DNA of 64,000 bases, taken from NCBI RefSeq assembly GCF_025998815.1, contig NZ_AP026678.1, positions 1,736,001-1,800,000 of the forward strand, written 5' to 3'. How positions within the stretch are numbered: position 1 is the first letter of the stretch; each line of letters begins with the position of its first letter. Made by a program: the position numbers and the translations under genes. This stretch comes from Ignavibacterium sp. GTDB lineage: Bacteria; Bacteroidota; Ignavibacteria; Ignavibacteriales; Ignavibacteriaceae. A model generated the notes under the pieces. That model was not told the origin of the DNA. It made no database searches and was given only the letters and a program-made list of their open reading frames with translations. This document shows positions 35,181 to 42,892 of this stretch, piece by piece.

Positions 35181-37025
35181 ATGATTAGAAATACTCAATA
35201 TCTCTTCTTGGTTTTATATATAATACTGAGCCACTTAAATGTTTCTCTCGGACAAACAAGTTCCAACATTGTTGCAGAAATAGCCAACACAAAAATTACA
35301 GATAAGGAATTTATTTATCGTCTTGAATTATCTCCGTTCATTACTCATAAATCTGCCTGGAATCAGGATTCACTCAAATCAGATTTTCTCTACTCACTTG
35401 TTGCAGAAAGATTATGGTATCTCGACGCTCTCGAAAAAGGACTTGCGGAATCAGAGGACTTCAAGTTTTATTTCAAATCACTTGAAGATATTTTTTTGCG
35501 GGATGCATTATTCAAAAAAGAAGTTGAAGGAAAGGTAAAACTATCTGCTGAAGATGTGTCGAATGCTCTCAATAAAGCTCAGTACAAATTGATATCGAAT
35601 ATTCTGACTTCAAACGATTCAAGTTTAATATTTGAATTATATTCTAAACTTAAGATAACTGATAATCACGATTCCTTACTAACATTAAAACCATTTAATT
35701 CTGTTACAGCGAATCAATTTGAAATTACCCTCGGTTCGTTAAGAGATGAAGAAATTGAAGATTTTCTCTTTACTCTTTCACCAAATGAATTTACCGAACC
35801 AATAAAGAGTGAAGTAGGATGGGTAATTTTTTTAATCAAAGATAAATTATTTACACCAATTGATATTTCAGATGAAGCGACCGTTAATAAAATTAAAAAT
35901 ATTGTACGAAGCAGAAGGATTATGCTGAGAACAAATGAATATCTACAAAATCTGTTAAACGATATTATAATCAACATAGATGAAACTTCATTCCTGCTTG
36001 TATCAGAAAAAATTTTTGAGAGATTGAGTTTTTTATCTCAATCGAAAAAGGACACTTCAGGGTTAATTCTAAGTGATAATGATTATCGCATTATCAAGTC
36101 TCAACTTGGTGAAGAGAATCTCAGCAAAGAACTTTTCAAAGTCTTTGATAAAAAAGTTACTGTTTGGGATTTTTTAGCTAATCTTGCTTTTGAAGAACAT
36201 CGCTTTCAAAAAATTGAAAAGAATATTGTGTTCCAGAAATTAAATAGAATTGCAAAAGACTTTGTACAACAACAAATTCTTACTTATGAAGCAAAGAAAT
36301 CCGGACTTGATAAGCAAAAAAATATTTATGATGAACTTGAATTGTGGAAACAAAATTATCTTGCTCAGCTTAATAAATTAACTTTTCTTGATTCTGCAAA
36401 AGTTGATGATAACGAACTAAATCAATATCTGGAGGAAAGTTCAAAGAAAGAAAATTCTTTGATTTATCTGAATCTTAAACTCCTCACTTTACCTTCACTT
36501 CAGGAAATGGAAAATGTTCTTGTGCGGTTAACAGAAGGACAGACTTTTGACGAAATAATACAACAATTCGGTAAGACAGATCCGCTTGTTGATGAAAATG
36601 CTCAGACTGGATTGCAGCCAGCATTTGCATTGGGTGACATCGGGACAATTGCAAGCCAATTGAATGTTAATAAGCTCTACGGTCCGATAAAAAGAAGCGA
36701 TGGTTACACTTTATTAATGGTCACAGAAAAGAAAACCGCTTCCGATTCTTTAAAAATTGATAACAACACAACAAAAGAAAAACTCAGAGGTTTTCTCTTT
36801 CAAAAGAAACTCAACGAAACTATTTCCCGAAAAACAATCCAACTAGCTCAAAGATATAATGCAAAAGTTTATGAAGATAATGCACTCCAAACAAAAACGA
36901 CAGGTATTCAGATGTTTGTTCACCGATTGATGGGTTTTGGTGGAAGAATAGCTGGCATTCCTTTGCTCGATAATTGGGCAGACTGGATTGATACAAAAAA
37001 ATTGAAAGAAGTAATGCTGCCATAA
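35181..37025 (+). CDS. SurA/PpiC-like periplasmic folding protein
   Basis: A 614-residue protein with a signal peptide, SurA-type N-terminal helical region (IVAEIANTKITDKEFIYRLE, FLYSLVAERLWYLDALEKG) and parvulin-like segments, the better one at about 470-535 (QPAFALGDIGTIASQLNVNK, GPIKRSDGYTLLMVTEKK). The parvulin domains are degenerate, so chaperone rather than isomerase function is more likely. It lies 142 bases after GH5 and 28 before GH9, inside the carbohydrate gene run, and may help fold the secreted enzymes or outer-membrane proteins made by the locus (inference). The C-terminus (IAGIPLLDNWADWID) is unusual and unrecognised. Confidence 0.75.
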   Translation: MIRNTQYLFLVLYIILSHLNVSLGQTSSNIVAEIANTKITDKEFIYRLELSPFITHKSAWNQDSLKSDFLYSLVAERLWYLDALEKGLAESEDFKFYFKSLEDIFLRDALFKKEVEGKVKLSAEDVSNALNKAQYKLISNILTSNDSSLIFELYSKLKITDNHDSLLTLKPFNSVTANQFEITLGSLRDEEIEDFLFTLSPNEFTEPIKSEVGWVIFLIKDKLFTPIDISDEATVNKIKNIVRSRRIMLRTNEYLQNLLNDIIINIDETSFLLVSEKIFERLSFLSQSKKDTSGLILSDNDYRIIKSQLGEENLSKELFKVFDKKVTVWDFLANLAFEEHRFQKIEKNIVFQKLNRIAKDFVQQQILTYEAKKSGLDKQKNIYDELELWKQNYLAQLNKLTFLDSAKVDDNELNQYLEESSKKENSLIYLNLKLLTLPSLQEMENVLVRLTEGQTFDEIIQQFGKTDPLVDENAQTGLQPAFALGDIGTIASQLNVNKLYGPIKRSDGYTLLMVTEKKTASDSLKIDNNTTKEKLRGFLFQKKLNETISRKTIQLAQRYNAKVYEDNALQTKTTGIQMFVHRLMGFGGRIAGIPLLDNWADWIDTKKLKEVMLP

Positions 37026-37053
37026 TTTTCTCTGTTATTTATTTGAGGCATTT

Positions 37054-39051
37054 ATGAAGCCATTCGAAACTAAATTTTCTTTACTCATAATTCTGTTTTA
37101 CAGCATTAAAATTTATTCACAGGTTTTCGTAAATCAGTCCGGATATAAAACCGAATTACCCAAAATATTTTATACAAACATCTCAGCATCAAATTTCGAT
37201 GTTGTAGATTCAGAAACCGGGACTACTTTTTACAACGGTAATCTTCAGCTTATCAGTTCAAATGATCCGGGAGCCGGAATGCCAGTTAGAAAAGGAGATT
37301 TCACTTCATTAAACAGATTTGGAAATTACTTTATCAGATTAAATACAAACGATACTTCATATCATTTCTCTATTAATCAAAATGTTTATTATGATCTTTT
37401 TAACAAATCTTTAAAGTCATTTTATTTTCAAAGATGTGGAGCGCAATTATTATATACGCATGCCGGACAATATCAGAGAAATATTTGCCACACAGGCGAT
37501 GCATTCTTTCATTCATCAACCGGACAAAGTGGATTTAAATTTTCACGCGGTGGTTGGCACGATGCAGGTGATTACGGAAAATATATTGTTAATGCCGGTA
37601 TCAGCGCAGCAACCCTGTTAATGGCTTATGAATACTTTCCATCTTATTTCAGTAATGATAATTTAAATATTCCGGAAAGTGGTAACGGAATTCCTGATAT
37701 CCTTGATGAAGTGAAATATGAAGTTCAATGGTTTCTGACAATGCAGGATACAAGTGGTGCTGTTTATTTCAAGTTGACAAAAGAGCAATTCGAACCTTTT
37801 GTAATGCCTTCGCAGGATTCCGGTATGAGATACATTTATGAAAAATCATCTGCTGCAACAGCAAATTTTATTTCCGTGTTAGCACGATTTTACAGAGTTT
37901 ACAAAAATTATGATTCAACATTTGCAAACGATTGTTTAAATGCTGCATTAGATGCCTGGGAATGGTTATCAAATCAAATTTCAATTGTTCCTCCGGGAGG
38001 ATTTCATAATCCGCCAGGAACTTATACCGGGGAATATGGTGATAACAATGATTTCGATGAGAGATTATGGGCAGCAGCAGAATTGTTTGAATCAACAGGA
38101 GATCAAATCTTTAAAGAATATTATGAATTCAATTACAACATTTCCGGCTTATTCAATTCAACAATGAACTGGCAGAATGTTAAATCGCTCGCACACATTA
38201 CTTATTTATTTTCCAAACAACTTAATACCGATCCAATCATTAAAGCTCAATTAGCTGCTTCATTAGATTCATATTGTAATTCTCTTCTGACAAAAGTTAA
38301 TGCAAATGGTTTCGGAGTAACATTGAATCCCGGCGAATATTATTGGGGTTCAAATTCACAAGTGCTTAACAATGCAGTTTTATTAATTCTTTCTCACACA
38401 AAAAATAATAACCTGAATTATCTGAAAGCAGCTTTAGAACAATTAAATTACGTAACCGGGTGTAATGCACATAACTTATCATTTATTACCGGAGTTGGAA
38501 TAAAATATCCGATGCATCCGCATCATCGTCCTTCCGAAGCAGATGGAATTGTTGAGCCAATTCCCGGTTTAATTGTTGGAGGCCCGAATCAATATCTGAA
38601 CGACCCTGTTTTACAACAACACTTTAATCAGAATACACCACCAGCATTATGTTATATTGATGATGTGGGAAGTTATGCTTCGAATGAAATCGCTATAAAT
38701 TGGAATGCACCACTTGTGCTTGTTTCGGGTTATTTTAATAATATTTCAACTACCTCAGTCGAAGAAGATAATGAATTCAATCCACAAGGGTTTTATCTTG
38801 AACAAAATTTTCCGAACCCATTTAATTCATCAACCAGAATTAAATGGTATTCACCCGAAAGTGGATGGCAAACAATTAAACTTTATGATACTCTTGGAAG
38901 AGAATTAGAAACTATTGCAGAAGGATATTTTCTTAAAGGAAATCATTCTCATTTATTTCAGATTGATAGTTTTTTACCAAGCGGTGTTTATTATTATCAG
39001 TTAAATTGCGGTAGTTCCTTTCTTTCAAAGAAAATGATCTATCTCAAATAA
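37054..39051 (+). CDS. Secreted GH9 endoglucanase with T9SS sorting domain
   Basis: A 665-residue cellulase. Signal peptide (1-22), N-terminal Ig-like cellulase domain (about 23-108; VFVNQSGYKTELPKIFY), GH9 (alpha/alpha)6 barrel (about 115-560) and type-A sorting domain (about 578-665, NFPNPFNSSTRIKW). Catalytic base residues are Asp170 and Asp173 in GGWHDAGDYGKY and the acid Glu is in SNEIAINWNAPL near 548; HPHHRPSEADGI is the conserved His-containing substrate loop. It should cut beta-1,4-glucan at the surface. Follows the SurA-like gene by 28 bases and precedes GH97 by 16. Confidence 0.94.
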   Translation: MKPFETKFSLLIILFYSIKIYSQVFVNQSGYKTELPKIFYTNISASNFDVVDSETGTTFYNGNLQLISSNDPGAGMPVRKGDFTSLNRFGNYFIRLNTNDTSYHFSINQNVYYDLFNKSLKSFYFQRCGAQLLYTHAGQYQRNICHTGDAFFHSSTGQSGFKFSRGGWHDAGDYGKYIVNAGISAATLLMAYEYFPSYFSNDNLNIPESGNGIPDILDEVKYEVQWFLTMQDTSGAVYFKLTKEQFEPFVMPSQDSGMRYIYEKSSAATANFISVLARFYRVYKNYDSTFANDCLNAALDAWEWLSNQISIVPPGGFHNPPGTYTGEYGDNNDFDERLWAAAELFESTGDQIFKEYYEFNYNISGLFNSTMNWQNVKSLAHITYLFSKQLNTDPIIKAQLAASLDSYCNSLLTKVNANGFGVTLNPGEYYWGSNSQVLNNAVLLILSHTKNNNLNYLKAALEQLNYVTGCNAHNLSFITGVGIKYPMHPHHRPSEADGIVEPIPGLIVGGPNQYLNDPVLQQHFNQNTPPALCYIDDVGSYASNEIAINWNAPLVLVSGYFNNISTTSVEEDNEFNPQGFYLEQNFPNPFNSSTRIKWYSPESGWQTIKLYDTLGRELETIAEGYFLKGNHSHLFQIDSFLPSGVYYYQLNCGSSFLSKKMIYLK

Positions 39052-39067
39052 TTTTAAGGGTTTTGAT

Positions 39068-41167
39068 ATGAAAAAATTTTTACTGCTTATTTCTATTTTA
39101 TTGTTTAATGTCAGTATTGCCCAAACTTACTATTCACCTGATAAGAATCTTCAATTAAGCATTAGCATAAACGAAAAGGGTGAGCTTTATTATCAATTAA
39201 AGTTCAAAGACAAATTCGTTGTGAAGAGTAGTAAACTTGGATTTATCCTAAATGAGAATGATGATTTTTATAGTTCATTTAAAGTTGAAAACATAGATCA
39301 GAGTTATGTTAGCGAAAAGTGGCCAACAGTCTGGGGTGAGATTGATTCGATATTAAATCAATTCAATGAAGTAAAAGTAGCTTTAAAACAAGAATCATCA
39401 GAAAGACAGTTAATAATTACTTTTAGAATTTTTAATGATGGACTTGGATTCAGATACGAATTTCCAAAACAGGAAAATCTGAAATATTTTATTGTAAAAG
39501 ATGAACTTTCTGAATTTTCACTTTCGGGAAATCACAAGGCATTCTGGATTCCCGGAGATTATGACTCACAGGAATATACTTACACAACTTCCAGAATATC
39601 AGAAGTGAATTCTGCTAAAGGATTAAGCTTCGATGATATAATTGTAAAATCAATTCCCGGGAATAATTTTGTTCAAACTCCATTGATGCTAAAAAGCGAC
39701 GATGGATTATATATTAACATTCACGAAGCTGCCCTACTTGATTATCCTGTTATGTACCTTGAAGTTGACAAAGAAAGTTTTGTTCTAAGATCTCACCTTT
39801 GTCCTGACATCTTTGGAAATAAAGCTTATCTGCAAACTCCGTTCAGTACTCCATGGCGAACAATAATTGTTTCAGAGAAAGCTGAAAAGATTCTGGAATC
39901 AAATCTCATCTTAAATCTTAATGAACCTTCTAAAATAAAAGATGTAAGCTGGATAAAACCACAAAAGTATATAGGAATTTGGTGGGGAATGCATGTTGGT
40001 CTGTATAGTTGGAATTATGCAGACCTGGATAACATCAGAATAGAAGCGACCGATTGGAAAAATCTAAAACCAAATGGAAAACACGGCGCAACAACCGAAA
40101 GAACAAAAAGATACATCGACTTTGCAGCAAAATATGGTTTTGATGCTGTATTGATTGAAGGTTGGAATGTTGGTTGGGAAGATTGGTTTGGTCACTGGAA
40201 AGAAAATGTTTTCGATTTTATTACTCCATATCCAGATTTTGATGTTGAGGAAGTAAGTAACTACTCGAAAGCAAAATCAGTAAATCTCATAATGCATCAT
40301 GAAACATCTGCTTCAGTTACCAATTATGAGCGAAGATTGGATGAAGCTTTTAGATTTTTGAAAAATTATAATTATAATTCCATTAAGACTGGATATGTTG
40401 GAAGAATAATTCCAAGAGGCGAACATCATGATGGACAATGGATGGTTAATCATTTTACTCGTGTTCTTGAAAAAGCTGCCAAAGAAAAAATTTGTATTGA
40501 TTCTCACGAATCAGTAAGACCAACCGGTTTGCACAGAACTTATCCAAACTGGCTTTCTGCTGAAGCATCGCGAGGAAATGAGTTTAATGCATGGAGTGAT
40601 GGAAACCCACCTGAACACGAAACCATTTTACCATTCACAAGACTTATTGGCGGACCAATGGATTACACTCCGGGAATTTTTCAGATTAAAATGGATTACT
40701 ATAATCCCGGAAACAAATTTCAGGTGCACACAACATTGGCAAAACAACTTGCTCTTTTTGTGATAATGTATAGTCCGATTCAAATGGCTGCTGATTTACC
40801 AGAAAATTATGAAAGATTTCCTGACGCATTTCAATTCATTGTTGATGTACCAGTTGACTGGCAAAGAAAAAAAGTATTAAGCGCAGAACCTGGTGATTTT
40901 ATAGTGATTGCAAGAAAAGATAGAAATTCTGAAAACTGGTTTCTTGGTGCTGTAACGGATGAAAATGAAAGAGAATTTGAATTGTCTCTCGAATTTTTGG
41001 ATGAAGGAAATTATGAAGCTATTTTTTATTGTGATTCAAACGATGCAAACTGGAAAACAAATCCAATGTCTTATAAAATTGAGAAAAGAGTTGTAACTAA
41101 CTCCGATAAAATTAAAATCCGTTTGGCAGAAGGCGGAGGTTGTGCAATATCATTTATAAAAAAATAA
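39068..41167 (+). CDS. GH97 glycoside hydrolase (SusB-like)
   Basis: A 699-residue GH97 enzyme with a signal peptide, N-terminal beta-sandwich (about 20-280; YYSPDKNLQLSISINEKGEL), central TIM barrel (about 285-560; YIGIWWGMHVGLYSW, DAVLIEGWNVGWEDW, LIMHHETSASVTNYER) and C-terminal beta domain. GH97 includes inverting alpha-glucosidases, which use calcium and Glu residues, and retaining alpha-galactosidases; the Glu-rich pattern here favours the first, but this needs an alignment. No sorting domain, so periplasmic. An alpha-specific enzyme is unexpected beside cellulases and lichenase. Last gene of the plus-strand operon. Confidence 0.9.
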   Translation: MKKFLLLISILLFNVSIAQTYYSPDKNLQLSISINEKGELYYQLKFKDKFVVKSSKLGFILNENDDFYSSFKVENIDQSYVSEKWPTVWGEIDSILNQFNEVKVALKQESSERQLIITFRIFNDGLGFRYEFPKQENLKYFIVKDELSEFSLSGNHKAFWIPGDYDSQEYTYTTSRISEVNSAKGLSFDDIIVKSIPGNNFVQTPLMLKSDDGLYINIHEAALLDYPVMYLEVDKESFVLRSHLCPDIFGNKAYLQTPFSTPWRTIIVSEKAEKILESNLILNLNEPSKIKDVSWIKPQKYIGIWWGMHVGLYSWNYADLDNIRIEATDWKNLKPNGKHGATTERTKRYIDFAAKYGFDAVLIEGWNVGWEDWFGHWKENVFDFITPYPDFDVEEVSNYSKAKSVNLIMHHETSASVTNYERRLDEAFRFLKNYNYNSIKTGYVGRIIPRGEHHDGQWMVNHFTRVLEKAAKEKICIDSHESVRPTGLHRTYPNWLSAEASRGNEFNAWSDGNPPEHETILPFTRLIGGPMDYTPGIFQIKMDYYNPGNKFQVHTTLAKQLALFVIMYSPIQMAADLPENYERFPDAFQFIVDVPVDWQRKKVLSAEPGDFIVIARKDRNSENWFLGAVTDENEREFELSLEFLDEGNYEAIFYCDSNDANWKTNPMSYKIEKRVVTNSDKIKIRLAEGGGCAISFIKK

Positions 41168-41264
41168 TTTGTTTGATTTTGTTAACTGAGGTATTTATTT
41201 GATTGGAAGTCTTCTAATTTTCAATAATTACCAAATAAAAAGCCCTAATGTTTTATCTGCGGCT

Positions 41265-41311
41265 GTTGGCTCCGCGAGCAGTCCGTTAGCTAACGGATCG
41301 AACCTGTAACC
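41265..41311 (-). repeat. Duplicated 3' end of tRNA-Asn, interrupted by a palindrome
   Basis: The 17 bases 41265-41281 are identical to 41616-41632, the acceptor 3' end with CCA of the intact tRNA. The T-arm half continues at 41298-41311, but a perfect 16-bp palindrome TCCGTTAGCTAACGGA (41282-41297) is inserted in the T-loop region. With the intact tRNA it forms direct repeats flanking the GIY-YIG pseudogene. The remaining sequence 41168-41264 shows nothing recognisable. Confidence 0.75.
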
Positions 41312-41318
41312 GGCTAAT

Positions 41319-41576
41319 TTATTGTTGATGTTTCTGTTTAATCAGATTCCAAATAAATTCCCGTCCTTTTTGCGATTTTAACTGTCTCTCCCGCTTCATA
41401 GCCTCTGCTCTTGTCGGATATTCCTCTCTATAAACCAGTTACCACGGTTGATATCTTTTTGAATAAACTGATAACAAACCATTATTGTGCTCAAACATTC
41501 TGCGCTCAATATTTTCAGTTTGACCAATATAAATCTTGTTGAACTTCTCTGAATAGATTGTATATACTGTGTACAT
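41319..41576 (-). pseudogene. GIY-YIG endonuclease-like gene broken by one in-frame stop
   Basis: From ATG 41576 the reading frame gives MYTVYTIYSEKFNKIYIGQT, the GIY-YIG motif (VYTIY, YIGQT), with SVYSKRYQPW then a TAA at 41439-41441, and continues in frame as LVYREEYPTRAEAMKRERQL, KSQKGREFIW to a stop at 41319. Without the TAA it would be an ordinary 85-residue single-domain UPF0213-type GIY-YIG protein. One base change explains the break; a base-calling error is the alternative. It lies between the intact tRNA-Asn and its 3' duplicate. Confidence 0.8.
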
Positions 41577-41607
41577 AACTAAAAAACCCCAGAGAATATC
41601 TGAGGTT
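41577..41607 (-). terminator. Terminator downstream of tRNA-Asn
   Basis: On the minus strand AACCTCAGA (41607-41599) pairs with TCTGGGGTT (41593-41585, one G-U pair), followed by TTTTTT. It begins 11 bases after the tRNA 3' end and separates it from the GIY-YIG remnant. Confidence 0.75.
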
Positions 41608-41617
41608 TTGTTTTTGT

Positions 41618-41692
41618 TGGCTCCGCGAGCAGGACTCGAACCTGCAACCCTCCGGTTAACAGCCGGATGCTCCACCATTGAGCTATCGCGGA
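41618..41692 (-). tRNA. tRNA-Asn (anticodon GTT)
   Basis: A full cloverleaf of 75 bases including an encoded CCA: acceptor TCCGCGA/TCGCGGA, D-arm GCTC/GAGC, anticodon arm TCCGG-CTGTTAA-CCGGA giving anticodon GTT, T-arm GCAGG-TTCGAGT-CCTGC, discriminator G. A protein-like frame that runs through it on the same strand is an artefact. Confidence 0.97.
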
Positions 41693-41768
41693 ATTTCATT
41701 AAAAATTGCGTTCAAAAATAATGTTGCACCCCTTCTTTGTCAAGCTGATTTTCAGATTATTATAGTGT

Positions 41769-42146
41769 TTATTTTTTCTCTGAGGCAAGTTTTATTATCA
41801 GATCAGTTAATTCATCAATTTCATTTGCTTTATCAAAAAAATAATTGGCACCTGCACGCAATATCATTTTTTTCATTTGTTCATCAGCAAAGTTAGAAAT
41901 TACAATATTAATAACATCTTTGCTTTTATAACTCGAATATTTTATTAAATCCACAGCAGTACCATCTGGTAAATTATAATCCAATAGGCATACATCCGGA
42001 TCATTTTCTGAAAGAAATTTTAGTGCAGATTTAACATTTGCACCTTCCCCAATTATCTCAACTTTTTCAACTTCACTGAATACACGCACTAAGCTTTTTC
42101 TTACATAAGGTGAATCATCTACAATATATAATTTTAGTTTTTGCAT
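41769..42146 (-). CDS. Single-domain response regulator (receiver only)
   Basis: A 125-residue CheY-like receiver: acidic pair in IVDDSPYVRKSL, phospho-acceptor Asp in CLLDYNLPDG (about residue 58), conserved Lys in YFFDKANEIDEL. No output domain. It follows the NarL-type regulator by 96 bases on the same strand and probably acts in the same phosphorelay, as an accessory or competing phosphate acceptor of the PAS kinase. Confidence 0.88.
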   Translation of the reverse strand: MQKLKLYIVDDSPYVRKSLVRVFSEVEKVEIIGEGANVKSALKFLSENDPDVCLLDYNLPDGTAVDLIKYSSYKSKDVINIVISNFADEQMKKMILRAGANYFFDKANEIDELTDLIIKLASEKK

Positions 42147-42242
42147 AACATTGCAATTCCTAATCCGTATTTAAGGATTTTCCCGAAAGAATTCCTCTGG
42201 ACAAAGTCTGATTTGTTTGTAGTATTTTTACGACAAGAATTC

Positions 42243-42878
42243 TTAGATGAGATTATTCTGAATAGCGTATCGAATTATTTCTGCATTCGATTTCAGGTTT
42301 AGCTTTTCAAGTATGCGGGAACGATAAGTATTGACAGTACTTGAACTGAGAGCAAGTTCATTTGAAATTTCGACCTGAGTTTTACCTTTAGCTAATAGAA
42401 TCATTATTTGAAATTCGCGATCGGAGAGAATCTCGTGTGGTTTTTTATCAGGAATGTTTTGTTTTCTGAATAATAATTTCTCTGCAAAAGCCGGACTTAC
42501 ATAATTGCCACCTTTAGCGATTTTATGAAGAGCATTTAGTAATTCTTCAGAAGCTGATTCTTTAGTAATATATCCGGAAGCACCGGCTTTAATTGTTCTT
42601 TCACCAAACTGATCTTCTGAATACATGCTTAAAATCAGAACTTTAACTTCCGGCTTAATATTTTTTACATGCTTAAGAATATCCAAACCGCTTCTGCCGG
42701 GCATATTTAAATCAAGTATCAGAATATCAACTTCATTATCATTTATAAAATCAAGAACTTCATCGGGATCACCGGATTCTCCAACAATCGTAAAATTTTT
42801 TTCAGATGAAAGGATTTTTTTCAATCCTTCTCTAATGAGTAGATGGTCGTCGGCCAAGTAGACTTTCAATGGTTTCAT
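42243..42878 (-). CDS. NarL/LuxR-family response regulator
   Basis: A 211-residue two-domain regulator. Receiver (about 4-120; YLADDHLLIREGL, Asp in LILDLNMPGRSG, Lys in GYITKESAS) and LuxR-type helix-turn-helix (about 145-208; LSDREFQIMILLAKGKTQ, LALSSSTVNTYRSRI). It follows its kinase gene by 14 bases and is the expected DNA-binding partner. Target genes are not visible in the window. Confidence 0.94.
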   Translation of the reverse strand: MKPLKVYLADDHLLIREGLKKILSSEKNFTIVGESGDPDEVLDFINDNEVDILILDLNMPGRSGLDILKHVKNIKPEVKVLILSMYSEDQFGERTIKAGASGYITKESASEELLNALHKIAKGGNYVSPAFAEKLLFRKQNIPDKKPHEILSDREFQIMILLAKGKTQVEISNELALSSSTVNTYRSRILEKLNLKSNAEIIRYAIQNNLI

Positions 42879-42892
42879 GGTGGTTCCGTTTT

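Noticed and set aside
41439-41699. 86-residue minus-strand ORF reading through tRNA-Asn into the GIY-YIG frame
   Set aside because: The first third is translated tRNA sequence and a terminator lies between; the GIY-YIG frame itself starts at 41576 and is listed as a pseudogene.
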